NCBI GenBank assembly: GCA_040902585.1
Contig: JBBDXA010000144.1
Span: 1 to 24,451, forward strand
Source of the DNA: JBBDXA01 sp040902585
Lineage (GTDB): Bacteria > Planctomycetota > Phycisphaerae > Phycisphaerales > Phycisphaeraceae
DNA length: 24,451 nucleotides
Direction of reading: 5' to 3'
In this document: positions 17,029 through 24,451 of the stretch, piece after piece
Numbering within the stretch: the stretch's first letter is position 1
Layout: each line of letters begins with the position of its first letter
Made by a program: the position numbers and the translations under genes
Notes under the pieces: generated by a model
Database searches by the model: none
What the model was told of the DNA's origin: nothing
What the model saw: the letters and a program-made list of their open reading frames with translations, nothing else

Positions 17029-17530
17029 CGCGGCGCATGGAGACGCCGTGCTCGCCTTCGCCGTAGTAGTCGGAGAGGTCGCGCACGATTGTAAAGCCGA
17101 GCTTTTCGTAGAGGGAAACGGCACGGGTGTTGTCCGCACGGACTTCCAGATAGACGCGCTGCACATCGCGCGCCGCCAGCTCCTCGAGCATGTGTACGAC
17201 AAGCTGCTTGCCCACGCCCCGGCCCTGGCAGTCGGGGTCGATGGCGAGCGTGTAGATGCGGCCGGCGACGTGCGCGCCGGCATGGCGCACCAGACCGACG
17301 CACCAACCGGTGATGTTCAAATTCGTTTCGCGCGGGCCCTGATGATCAGCGACACGGGCGATGGCGTTGGGATTGCCGAGCAGCCGCCGCACCTGCCGGG
17401 CGGTGAAGGCCACGCCCAGCGGGAAGCAGGTGTTTTCGATGGTCAGGATCGCGGTTAGATCCTCGATCCGCGCGGGGCGCACAGCGAGAGCAGGTTGAAT
17501 TGCAAGCGTGGTCACAGGCTTACCCCGCAC
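17021..17530 (-). CDS. GNAT-family N-acetyltransferase (RimI-like)
   Basis: A protein of up to 169 residues with the GNAT fold. The acetyl-CoA-binding motif A is TLAIDPDCQGRGVGKQLV, with Q/RxxGxG. Motif B is VYLEVRADNTRAVSLYEKLGF, the pattern of RimI-type enzymes that acetylate protein N-termini. Two GTG starts are possible. GTG 17530 has GGA five bases upstream and overlaps the previous gene by 11 bases. GTG 17515 would avoid the overlap and still keep the conserved region, which begins near residue 16. Both suggest coupling to the DUF2156-type gene. The substrate is not known. Confidence 0.85.
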   Translation of the reverse strand: MRGKPVTTLAIQPALAVRPARIEDLTAILTIENTCFPLGVAFTARQVRRLLGNPNAIARVADHQGPRETNLNITGWCVGLVRHAGAHVAGRIYTLAIDPDCQGRGVGKQLVVHMLEELAARDVQRVYLEVRADNTRAVSLYEKLGFTIVRDLSDYYGEGEHGVSMRRVM

Positions 17531-18572
17531 TCGCTTCCACCGGCACCACTGCCGTCTCCATCACAGGCACCGACACCGGCCGGGTCATCACATACTTCGC
17601 AGGCGTTCGCGTCGGGCGGTAACTCTGCTTGGTGAAGCGCAGCGTCGGAATGCCCCAGTCATCACCCACGTTGATCTCCGGCTTATCCTTCCAGCATAGC
17701 CGGCAGAATTCGCTGAAGATGAACTGCGCGACGCCGTTGTACTGCGGATCGGTCTTCTCAAAAAGAATCGAAGCCTGCGAAGGCGAGAGCGATTCGCCGA
17801 GCGTGAAACCCACCAGCTTGTCATCGACGAAGAGCACCATGCCTTTCATGCCCAAGTCATCGAAGCGTTCGACGGCGGTGGTGCAGGCGATCTGATCGCG
17901 GCGGCGAAGGTCGGCCGTGGACTTCTGCTGGGAATCGAGCGTGACCTGGCCTTCGTGAACGGTATCGCCGTGCGAGCGCCAGCGGTTCAATAGCTCCAGG
18001 CACAGCGGTTTGTGCTCGGGCTGCATGAGCTCGGCCCGATGGCTGGGGTACTCGCGGATGAAGCGGTTCTTGGCGCCGCGTTTGGATTTGAGATCGCCGC
18101 CGGGCAGATCGATCATGTTGGCGACGGGGTAGATGTAGTCGCCGCCCATGGGAGCTGCGGAGAGCTGGAGCGAGCCTTCCGCGCTGCCGCCGGTGACGCT
18201 GCGGATGCGTTCGAGCATTTCGTCCGAGACGTACTCGATGCGCGACAGGTGCAGCCCGCCGTGGTCTTTGTTCCAGGAGTCCATGAGCTCAAACGCGCGG
18301 GTCAGGCAGGCGCGCAGGTCCTCACCGGTCGCCCCTGGCTCGGCGATCGGCGGCAGGAGCATGGTCAGGTCGCTGCCATTGGCGAACAGACACAGGTGCC
18401 CGTTCAGGCGTGCGAAATAAAGCCCCATCGCCTGGCCCCAGCAAAAGGCAGCGGCGAACGAGTAGTCCGAAATGGGCTGCGCCAAGGCCGCGAATGCCGC
18501 ATCGAACTCAGCTTTGTTGGAAAGGGAGAGGAGAGCGAGACCAGGTCGCCCGTCGGGTAAGTCGTCGTCCAT
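17520..18572 (-). CDS. DUF2156 / LPG-synthase C-terminal domain protein
   Basis: A 350-residue protein like the soluble C-terminal domain of phosphatidylglycerol lysyltransferase (COG4866-type, double GNAT-like fold). Characteristic pieces are KSKRGAKNRFIREYP, VLFVDDKLVGFTLGE, EKTDPQYNGVAQFI and NVGDDWGIPTLRFTKQSY. It lacks membrane segments, so it is not a full MprF. The function of stand-alone members is not established; aminoacyl or acyl transfer is a reasonable guess. ATG 18572 is used. A TTG at 18590 has GGAGG touching it, which is too close to work well, but it cannot be excluded. The downstream acetyltransferase overlaps its end, so the two are probably co-expressed. Confidence 0.85.
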   Translation of the reverse strand: MDDDLPDGRPGLALLSLSNKAEFDAAFAALAQPISDYSFAAAFCWGQAMGLYFARLNGHLCLFANGSDLTMLLPPIAEPGATGEDLRACLTRAFELMDSWNKDHGGLHLSRIEYVSDEMLERIRSVTGGSAEGSLQLSAAPMGGDYIYPVANMIDLPGGDLKSKRGAKNRFIREYPSHRAELMQPEHKPLCLELLNRWRSHGDTVHEGQVTLDSQQKSTADLRRRDQIACTTAVERFDDLGMKGMVLFVDDKLVGFTLGESLSPSQASILFEKTDPQYNGVAQFIFSEFCRLCWKDKPEINVGDDWGIPTLRFTKQSYRPTRTPAKYVMTRPVSVPVMETAVVPVEASAG

Positions 18573-18897
18573 ACAGTCGGCGAGTGCCAACCTCCAAAGG
18601 ACACAGTCGCGATGAGCGACCGGGCGTCACCGTCTGCCGCCATAGGCCTCACATTCAGCCTGACACGTGCAAACGCTGACCACAATCAGTGTGGAATAAT
18701 CGTCTCTTTTGATTAAGTTTCAAGAGGTTTGGATGAGAAATCCTGAAAATCGTAACGCCGCATTTACATTTGCCTGAATTTCAAGGGAAAAATGCAACAA
18801 ATATTCTTAGCCTTCGGTAATCGCGCAGGCGAATCGGCGTTTTTCACTTGGTTCTTGATGGTTTTTGAAGTTGGATGCGGGTTGTTGAAAACTGTTC
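18573..18897. other. Non-coding stretch, lower GC, upstream of the DUF2156 gene
   Basis: No gene of recognisable kind is seen here. Composition drops to clearly AT-richer sequence at about 18670-18900. On the minus strand, TTGAAA and TTATTC are spaced by 18 bases within 18695-18727 and might be a promoter for the DUF2156 gene, but the match is weak. CCACA and TGTGG at 18680-18694 form a small inverted repeat that could be an operator. Confidence 0.35.
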
Positions 18898-19029
18898 TTG
18901 ACGCAGAGACGCGGAGACGGATGAGGGCGCACAGAGAAGTGGGGGTTGAATGTTTGAATCAACCGGCTGTTCTCAACAAAACCATTTCCCCTCTCTGCGC
19001 CCCCTGCGTCTCTGCGAACTCTGCGTTGA
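18898..19029. repeat. Inverted repeat, family C, diverged copy
   Basis: TTGACGCAGAGACGCGGAGAC at the left faces CTGCGTCTCTGCGAACTCTGCG at the right, around a spacer of about 45 bases. It is the same family as 891-987 but with a longer loop and more mismatches. It lies downstream of thrS. A small open frame across it (18792-19046) carries the DAETRRR signature of repeat-derived false genes. Confidence 0.75.
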
Positions 19030-19116
19030 AACCGGGCCACAAGTAACGACGCGGACGCAGGGTGATCCGCACAGGTCTTCGTCGCGGAGCCTCCTCGACC
19101 CGTGGCTCCCGATCTA

Positions 19117-21312
19117 CTACACCGTCACCACGCCCTCGCCGAAGTTCGCCAGCTCCGCCTTCGCCTTCTCGATAAACGCCTGCAAAGGAATCGCGCCCAG
19201 GTCGCCCCGGCTGCGGTCGCGCACGCTCACCGTGCCTGCCGCCTCGTCCTTGCCGCCGACGATCAGCATGTAGTTCACCTTGTCATCCTGGGCGACCTTC
19301 ACCATCGCATTCACTCGGTCACCGCTCTCATCCAGATGCACGCGGAAGGCCTGATCCTTCAGCGCCTCGAACACCTGCTTCGCATAAGGCAGGAACTTGT
19401 CGCTCACCGGCAGCACGCGCATCTGCTCGGGACTAAGCCAGAGCGGGAAGGCACCGGCGAAGTGCTCGATCAAGACGCCCACGAACCGCTCCATCGAACC
19501 GAACGGCGCGCGGTGGATCATCACCGGGCGATGCGGCTTGTTGTCCGCACCCACATACGACAGATCAAAACGAATCGGCAGGTTGTAATCCACCTGCACC
19601 GTGCCAAGCTGCCACTCGCGCCCGATCACATCCTTCACCACAAAGTCAATCTTCGGCCCGTAAAACGCCGCTTCGCCCGGCTCCGTCGTAAACGGCACAC
19701 CCAGACTCGCCGCCGCCGCCTTACACGCCGCCTCAGCCTTGTCCCAGTTGCTCGCATCGCCGACGTACTTGCTGCTGTCCGGATCGCGCAGCCCGACGCG
19801 AACGCGGTAGTCATTGATGCCCAGCGTCTTGAAGATGATTTTTACGAGCGAAAGACAGCCCTGTACCTCAGCCGCGAGCTGGTCCTCGGTCACAAACAAG
19901 TGGGCATCATCCTGTGTGAAGCCGCGGACGCGGGTCATGCCGCCGATCTCGCCGGACTTTTCCCAGCGGTACACGGTGCCGAACTCGGCGAGCCGAACAG
20001 GCATGTCGCGATAGCTGCGCTTCTCGCTCGCAAAAATGCGGATGTGATGCGGGCAGTTCATCGGCTTGAGCATGTAGCCTTCGATGTCGCCCTTCTCCAT
20101 GCGGTTCGCCAGCTCGCCGCAGGTGCAGCCCTCCTTCGCGAGCATCGCCAGCGTCTCGCGCTCGATCAGCGGCGGATACTGCGACTCCTGGTAATACGGA
20201 AAATGCCCGCTGGTGCGGTACAGATCGAGCTTCCCAATATGCGGCGTGAACACCTGCGAGTAACCCTGCTTGCGCAGCTCCTCGCTGATGAACGTCTGAA
20301 GCGTCTGCCGAATGACCGCGCCGCGCGGGGTCCAGAGCACGAGGCCTTGCCCCACCTGTTCATCGATGTGAAACAGGCGAAGCTGTTTGCCGAGGACGCG
20401 GTGATCGCGCTTCTTCGCTTCATCGAGCAGCGCGAGGTGGGCATCGAGATCAGCCTGCGAAAAGAACGCGGTGCCATAGACGCGCTGGAAGCGATCGAGG
20501 GTGACATCGCCCTTCCAGTTGGAGGAGGCGACGGACATGATCTTGAAGGCCGCGATCTCGCCGGTGGCGGGAACGTGAGGGCCCATGCAGAGGTCTTCCC
20601 AGTTTGCACGCTTCTTTCCGGTGAATACACCCCCGACTGGACCAAGTGGCTCAATCGGGATGACTGAGCCTCGCACTACATCGATAGGGATGTTCAGTCC
20701 GGCAATCTGGTAACAATCGCGACCGCCAACGTGCATGATGTCTGGAGTGCCTGTTACGTACCAACTTAACGAGCGCGATCCGCCTTGTAACGCGCGATCA
20801 GCGTTGTCTAGTTTGTACTTGTTGTTTTCTTCCTTAAGTTTCCTCATCCCAATTTCCGACGGAAGATCGAATCGCATGAACGAACGATTCTCCTCCACAA
20901 TCTTCCGCATCTCCTCTTCAATCCTCGGAAAATCCTCCGTGCTGATCGGCTGCTCCAAAAACATGTCGTAGTAAAACCCGTTGTCCAGCGGCGGGCCATA
21001 CGCGAGCTGCGCCGCCGGCCAGAGCCGTTGAATCGCCTCCGCCATGACATGCGCGCAGGAGTGCCGCAGCAGGTAAAGCGCATCAGGGTTGTGCGGGCCC
21101 TTGGTCTTGCCTTCCTTATCAAGGCGCGGCTTGGTGATGATGGCGAGCGAACAATCCTTCTCGATCTGCCGACGCAGGTCCCAGAGCTGACCATCGACCT
21201 TCGCGCCGATCGCAGCCTTGGCGAGGCCTGCGCCGATGTCGGCCGCGACCTGTGCGGGGGCGACAGGGCCGGGGTATTCCTTGATTGATCCGTCGGGAAG
21301 CGTGACTTTCAT
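19117..21312 (-). CDS. thrS: Threonyl-tRNA synthetase
   Basis: This 731-residue class II synthetase charges tRNA-Thr. Domains in order are TGS (1-60), the editing domain with HSCAH (H84, H88) and LCMGPH (C242, H246), the catalytic core with zinc ligands C420, H471 and H600 and motif 2 VRGFTQDDAH, and the anticodon-binding domain from about 632. It is some 90 residues longer than the E. coli enzyme. Residues about 168-237 hold an extra segment in the editing domain, coded by lower-GC DNA. Residues 383-412 hold a second extra loop with CTC. The usual Arg in CRGPH is Met243. ATG 21312 starts the TGS domain, with GGAA upstream; the gene ends in two successive TAG codons. No T-box leader is seen. 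Confidence 0.97.
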   Translation of the reverse strand: MKVTLPDGSIKEYPGPVAPAQVAADIGAGLAKAAIGAKVDGQLWDLRRQIEKDCSLAIITKPRLDKEGKTKGPHNPDALYLLRHSCAHVMAEAIQRLWPAAQLAYGPPLDNGFYYDMFLEQPISTEDFPRIEEEMRKIVEENRSFMRFDLPSEIGMRKLKEENNKYKLDNADRALQGGSRSLSWYVTGTPDIMHVGGRDCYQIAGLNIPIDVVRGSVIPIEPLGPVGGVFTGKKRANWEDLCMGPHVPATGEIAAFKIMSVASSNWKGDVTLDRFQRVYGTAFFSQADLDAHLALLDEAKKRDHRVLGKQLRLFHIDEQVGQGLVLWTPRGAVIRQTLQTFISEELRKQGYSQVFTPHIGKLDLYRTSGHFPYYQESQYPPLIERETLAMLAKEGCTCGELANRMEKGDIEGYMLKPMNCPHHIRIFASEKRSYRDMPVRLAEFGTVYRWEKSGEIGGMTRVRGFTQDDAHLFVTEDQLAAEVQGCLSLVKIIFKTLGINDYRVRVGLRDPDSSKYVGDASNWDKAEAACKAAAASLGVPFTTEPGEAAFYGPKIDFVVKDVIGREWQLGTVQVDYNLPIRFDLSYVGADNKPHRPVMIHRAPFGSMERFVGVLIEHFAGAFPLWLSPEQMRVLPVSDKFLPYAKQVFEALKDQAFRVHLDESGDRVNAMVKVAQDDKVNYMLIVGGKDEAAGTVSVRDRSRGDLGAIPLQAFIEKAKAELANFGEGVVTV

Positions 21313-21371
21313 GGCGTATTTCCAAGTCCCCCCGGGCGCGGGGCGTGAGTGTATCACAACGCCCCCGCCGT

Positions 21372-21466
21372 TTAACGGTAGGACCGAGTCCGCGAGGTCC
21401 ACCCGTGGCGGTGCAGTTGTCGGTGATCGAAACGGGCGGCCCTCGCGGACTCGGGCCTGCCGCTAA
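21372..21466. repeat. Inverted repeat, family D (GAGTCCGCGAGG type)
   Basis: The left arm (21372-21406) and right arm (21432-21466) are reverse complements over 35 bases with about five mismatches, with core CCGAGTCCGCGAGG. It fills the space between the alpha/beta hydrolase and thrS, both on the minus strand. The right arm contains the hydrolase stop codon (21463-21465). A single arm of the same family lies at 3999-4030. Confidence 0.8.
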
Positions 21467-22350
21467 CCGAGGAGGCGGGCACTGAATGCGAGCACCGCGT
21501 TGATCAGCGCCTGCCCCTGCGGCGATGGCTCGCGGTCCACGTTCATCGGATTCGTCGTGTTGAACACGTGGCTGCCGCCTTCGATGATCTGAAGATTCGC
21601 GTGCGGGGCGGCCGCGGCGATCGCCTGACCCGACTCGAGGCCCACGGTCTGATCCGCATCGCCATAGACAAGCTGGATCGGACAGGTCACGCGTTTGGCC
21701 GCGAGCACCGGGTCGAAGGCCTCCGGCTGCCGCTCGATCTCCTTCAGCCAATCCGCGCCGATGCGCAGGTCTTCCTTGGTCCGCATGGATTGAATATCGA
21801 GATGACCTTGTTCGCGCAGAAGGCGACGATCGTCTTCGCTCAAGAACATCGCCCGATGCGGCGAGGCACAGGGAATCACGCCAGCCGGTTTCACGATCGC
21901 GCCGATGCGCGGGTAGTGTTGCGGGGTGATCGCGCGGGCGGCGGTGAGTAGGACGGTGACGCCGCCGCGGGAGTGGCCGTACCACACCTGCGCGAAGCCG
22001 CGAGCGGCTTGGAACCCGTCGAGCGTTCCTTCACTCGCCGCCGTCGCGACCGCGCGCAGATCGAGAATCTGTTTGCTCCACGTGTCCTTCTCGAAGAGGT
22101 CCTTGCGCTCGAAGGTGTCGAGTTGGTTCGTCATGCCGCTGTGGCTGAAGTTGAAGCGGATGGCGACGAGGCCGTTCATCGCGGCGTAGTGGGCGATGCC
22201 GGGGAGGATGCCGTAGTCTTTGTAACCGCGAAAGCCGTGGGCGATGAGGAGGACGCCGCGCAGTTCGCCTTGCGAGGGTGAAGGCACGTGGGTGTTGCCG
22301 AGGATGGGTTGGCCGTCGGCGCCGGGGATGGACCAGTTGAGTGTTCGCAT
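21463..22350 (-). CDS. Alpha/beta hydrolase (dienelactone-hydrolase-like)
   Basis: This 295-residue cytoplasmic protein has the alpha/beta-hydrolase fold. It shows the oxyanion-region HGFRGYKD after strand 3, the nucleophile elbow GHSRGG, the acid in YGDADQTV and the catalytic His in EGGSHVF. The order and spacing fit serine esterases or peptidases of the DLH/BAAT-like group. There is no signal peptide. The substrate cannot be inferred. ATG 22350 has only a weak purine stretch ahead. It follows the isocitrate dehydrogenase gene on the same strand after 82 bases that include a perfect palindrome. The stop codon lies inside the next repeat. Confidence 0.88.
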   Translation of the reverse strand: MRTLNWSIPGADGQPILGNTHVPSPSQGELRGVLLIAHGFRGYKDYGILPGIAHYAAMNGLVAIRFNFSHSGMTNQLDTFERKDLFEKDTWSKQILDLRAVATAASEGTLDGFQAARGFAQVWYGHSRGGVTVLLTAARAITPQHYPRIGAIVKPAGVIPCASPHRAMFLSEDDRRLLREQGHLDIQSMRTKEDLRIGADWLKEIERQPEAFDPVLAAKRVTCPIQLVYGDADQTVGLESGQAIAAAAPHANLQIIEGGSHVFNTTNPMNVDREPSPQGQALINAVLAFSARLLG

Positions 22351-22381
22351 TCCATAACGTCATATAAGTTCGTGCGCCGCA

Positions 22382-22408
22382 GGCACTGCCGCTTGAAGCG
22401 GCAGTGCC
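22382..22408. repeat. Perfect 27-base palindrome
   Basis: GGCACTGCCGCTT and AAGCGGCAGTGCC pair perfectly around one central G. It lies 24 bases after the isocitrate dehydrogenase stop codon and before the alpha/beta hydrolase start, so it may be a terminator or a transcript-stabilising hairpin. No T-run follows on the minus strand. Confidence 0.7.
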
Positions 22409-22432
22409 GGAGGCCCGATGCGATCCTGATTT

Positions 22433-23455
22433 CTACAACCGCGCAATCACCGCATCCGCCATCGCCTCCGTCCCCAGCTTCCCGCCCAGATCGCCGGTCT
22501 TCTGGCCGTCGGCGAAAGTCTTGTTGTAGGCATTTTTCACGCGCTGGGCGACCGCCTTGCACTCCTCATCCTCGCGCATCTCCGCGAGGTGATTCAGCAT
22601 CATCACCGAGCTCATCAGGAGCGACATTGGGTTGGCGATGCCTTTGCCCGCGATGTCCGGGGCTGAGCCGTGGACCGCTTCGAAGACCGCCGCGTTGTCG
22701 CCGATGTTCGCCCCCGGCGCGACGCCCAGGCCGCCGATCAGGCCGGCACACAGATCGCTGACCAGGTCGCCGTAGAGATTCTCCATCAGCAGCACATCGA
22801 AGCGCGTAGGATCCTGCACCAGGCGCATGCAGGCCGCGTCGATGATCAGCTCTTCGTATTGCACGCTCGGAAATTCCTTCTGCTGCACCGCCTGAGCGCA
22901 GCGGATGAAAAGCCCATCGGTCAGCTTCATGATGTTGGCCTTGTGGAACACCGTGACTTTTTTCCTGCCGCGACTCCGGGCGTAGTTGAAGGCATACCGC
23001 GCGATGCGCATGCAGGCCACTTCGGTCGCAACCTTCAGACTGGTGACCACGCCGGGGGCGACTTCGTTTTCGATGCCGCTGTAAAGCCCTTCGGTGTTCT
23101 CGCGGATGATGACCAGATCGACATTGCTGTACCGCGTCACCACGCCTTCGAGGCTGCGCACCGGGCGCACGGCCGCGTACAGGTTCAGCGTCTTGCGAAG
23201 CTGCACGTTGATCGACTTGAATCCTTTTCCCACCGGCGTGGTACATGGGCCTTTGATGGCGATGCCGTGCTGGCGGATGGCATCGATCGTCGCCAGCGGC
23301 AGGACGTCAAGCCCCCTTTCCAGCGCGGCCAGGCCGGCCGGGTGTTCTTCCCATACGACCGGTGCCTTCGCTGCCGCGAGAATGCGTTTGACCGCGACCG
23401 TGACCTCGGGCCCGATGCCGTCGCCGGGAATAACTACAACGGTGTGATTGGACAT
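22433..23455 (-). CDS. NAD-dependent isocitrate dehydrogenase
   Basis: This 340-residue enzyme of the isocitrate/isopropylmalate dehydrogenase family oxidises isocitrate to 2-oxoglutarate in the TCA cycle. Isocitrate ligands known from E. coli Icd can be matched by eye: S81, N83, R87, R97, R118, Y125, K172, D206, D230 and D234. The Ser/Asn pair favours isocitrate over isopropylmalate. HGSAPDIAGKGIANP carries Asp267-Ile268 where NADP enzymes have Lys-Tyr, so NAD should be the coenzyme. The length is that of the compact NAD type, like the eukaryotic IDH3 subunits. Homoisocitrate dehydrogenase is a less likely alternative. ATG 23455 opens the conserved VVVIPGDGIGPE strand; no Shine-Dalgarno is clear. 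Confidence 0.9.
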   Translation of the reverse strand: MSNHTVVVIPGDGIGPEVTVAVKRILAAAKAPVVWEEHPAGLAALERGLDVLPLATIDAIRQHGIAIKGPCTTPVGKGFKSINVQLRKTLNLYAAVRPVRSLEGVVTRYSNVDLVIIRENTEGLYSGIENEVAPGVVTSLKVATEVACMRIARYAFNYARSRGRKKVTVFHKANIMKLTDGLFIRCAQAVQQKEFPSVQYEELIIDAACMRLVQDPTRFDVLLMENLYGDLVSDLCAGLIGGLGVAPGANIGDNAAVFEAVHGSAPDIAGKGIANPMSLLMSSVMMLNHLAEMREDEECKAVAQRVKNAYNKTFADGQKTGDLGGKLGTEAMADAVIARL

Positions 23456-23496
23456 GCCGACAGTGTAGTGAACGGAGAAATGTAGTCATCTGAAGC

Positions 23497-23537
23497 GGAG
23501 CACCATCCCGTCGGGATGGTGCTCCCGGATGGTGCTC
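23497..23537. repeat. Palindromic element family A, intergenic, perfect copy
   Basis: GGAGCACCATCCCG and CGGGATGGTGCTCC pair perfectly around a single T at 23497-23525. CGGATGGTGCTC follows at 23526-23537, the partial extra arm also seen at 8492 and 16378. It lies between the MBL-fold gene and the isocitrate dehydrogenase gene, both on the minus strand. Confidence 0.9.
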
Positions 23538-23542
23538 TGCCG

Positions 23543-24451
23543 CTACGTGAACATCCCGATCTGCTCGCGCTTCGTCGCCTCCAGCGGCTCGACACTGATC
23601 CACGGCGTCTTGCGCCGCTGCTGCGTGATCACAATGCGGTCCGCGAACCGGGCATCCTGTTCGAAGGTGCGGCGAACGAGCTCAGCCGTGTTGCACTGGG
23701 CGCTGCGATGCAGCAGCACGATGCGCTGCGGGTTGCCCCGGGCGCTGCGGTCGGCAATACGCCGGCAGGCATCGAGCGCCTGTTCGTTGGACAGGTGCCC
23801 GTGTCCGCCCATGATGCGCTTCTTCAGGAACAGAGGCCGCGCCGAAGTGATCTGCATCTGCGGATCGTAGTTGCTCTCCAGCATCAACACGTCCACCCCT
23901 GCGAAGGCTGCGATCATCGCATCAGGCACGTGGCCCAGGTCCGTCGCGTAGCCGAGGCGCGATGCGGGCGTCTGAATGTGAAACGCACTGGTGCCCTTGT
24001 CATCGTGCGGCAGGCGCACCGTCGTGATCGCCAGGCCCGGCACCTGGACCGGCGTGAACGCATCCGTCTCAAAAAAGTGAACCAGGTCCGCGTGATGCAG
24101 GGCCTCGCTGCCTTCGACGCGATCCAGATGCTTGCGATGCCAGCGATGCAGGAACAGGCGGATGCCGTGGGCGACGAGCGTGCGCACCCAGGCGGGACGG
24201 AAGTGATCCTGATCCAGATGCGTGAGGCAGACCGCCCGGATATCGGCCACGCTCAGGCCGAGCTGCTTGAGGCGATCGTTGGTCGTGCGCGGCCCGAAGC
24301 CTGCATCTATAAGGAACGCCGCGTCGCCGGCGCGGATGACGGTGCTGTTGCCGCCGGAACCTGAGCCGAGCACGCTGGCGGAAAGCGGCGTCCTGGGTCC
24401 TGCGTCCTGAGTCTTGAGTCCTGCGTCTGGAGTCCCGCCCGCAAGGGCGCG
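23543..24451 (-). CDS. MBL-fold metallo-hydrolase (WalJ/YycJ-like), probably 5'-partial
   Basis: A metallo-beta-lactamase-fold protein with VLGSGSGGNST at its start, the metal motif region LTHLDQDH, then LGYATDLGHV, LMLESNYDP and GGHGHLSNEQA, as in YycJ/WalJ-type putative nucleases or phosphodiesterases. The usual THxHxDH motif is changed to THLDQDH, with Asp in place of the second His. A GTG at 24373 could start the protein, but it would cut the first beta-strand (SASVLGSG). The frame is open to the window edge through a heptamer-repeat tract, so the true start probably lies outside. From the GTG the protein has 276 residues. The stop is six bases from a palindromic element. Its substrate is unknown. 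Confidence 0.82.
   Translation of the reverse strand, partial: RALAGGTPDAGLKTQDAGPRTPLSASVLGSGSGGNSTVIRAGDAAFLIDAGFGPRTTNDRLKQLGLSVADIRAVCLTHLDQDHFRPAWVRTLVAHGIRLFLHRWHRKHLDRVEGSEALHHADLVHFFETDAFTPVQVPGLAITTVRLPHDDKGTSAFHIQTPASRLGYATDLGHVPDAMIAAFAGVDVLMLESNYDPQMQITSARPLFLKKRIMGGHGHLSNEQALDACRRIADRSARGNPQRIVLLHRSAQCNTAELVRRTFEQDARFADRIVITQQRRKTPWISVEPLEATKREQIGMFT
24390..24436. repeat. Heptamer tract (GTCCTGN type), family J
   Basis: About six tandem units of GTCCTGA, GTCCTGC and similar form this tract. It resembles the heptamer region at 8051-8131 in style. It appears to lie in frame within the N-terminal coding part of the MBL-fold gene, where it would encode a TQDAG-like low-complexity stretch. 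Confidence 0.55.

Noticed and set aside
18792..19046. 84-residue open frame with DAETRRR
   Set aside because: It is a translation of the family C inverted repeat, a common source of false gene calls.
19102..20667. 521-residue open frame on the plus strand opposite thrS
   Set aside because: It is antisense to the well-supported thrS, has no family motif and has the Arg/His/Leu bias of a high-GC shadow frame.
21313..21371. Possible T-box or other riboswitch upstream of thrS
   Set aside because: The leader is short, no T-box consensus is seen, and the space is mostly the family D inverted repeat.

Overview
The window looks like a piece of a high-GC (by eye about 60%) bacterial chromosome, most likely from a planctomycete, perhaps Phycisphaerae-like. 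That placement is an inference from the sulfatase and SGNH-hydrolase pair, the NAD-type isocitrate dehydrogenase, the enlarged threonyl-tRNA synthetase and the many palindromic repeats. A run of 10 N at 6425-6434 shows that the sequence is a scaffolded assembly.

Layout. Positions 29-4001 hold carbohydrate and ester metabolism: an amidohydrolase of the fuconolactonase type, a secreted SGNH hydrolase and, on the opposite strand, a secreted formylglycine-type sulfatase. Positions 4072-11674, all minus strand, form a metal-efflux locus of Cus/Czc type. In transcription order it has a small His/Cys-rich membrane or secreted protein, a TolC-like outer-membrane lipoprotein, a periplasmic adaptor lipoprotein (4-base ATGA overlap with the TolC gene), an RND pump broken by the assembly gap, and a His-rich lipoprotein. 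A tRNA-Lys(CTT) gene and a GT39-like membrane glycosyltransferase follow. Positions 13960-15635 hold phosphoglycerate kinase and, convergent to it, methylglyoxal synthase. Then come a BaiN/HI0933-type flavoprotein, a GNAT acetyltransferase coupled to a DUF2156-type protein, a 544-base non-coding stretch, threonyl-tRNA synthetase, an alpha/beta hydrolase, NAD-isocitrate dehydrogenase, and a WalJ/YycJ-like metallo-beta-lactamase-fold protein that probably runs off the right edge.

The most striking signal is not a gene. Several unrelated families of inverted-repeat elements sit at many gene junctions. Two of these families have also entered protein-coding genes without breaking the frame. A GGAGCACC-type palindrome of about 29 bases (family A) lies inside the RND pump, its adaptor and the flavoprotein. 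Every complete intragenic family A palindrome is read in the same phase, giving short Gly/Ala/Pro/Arg peptides, and the palindrome has no stop codon in any of the six frames. A second family (B) is inside the glycosyltransferase, with a matching intergenic copy about 1.1 kb away. All four insertions seem to fall in loops of the host proteins. The situation resembles the coding palindromic elements known from Rickettsia. The threonyl-tRNA synthetase also carries a lower-GC insertion of about 50 residues in its editing domain.
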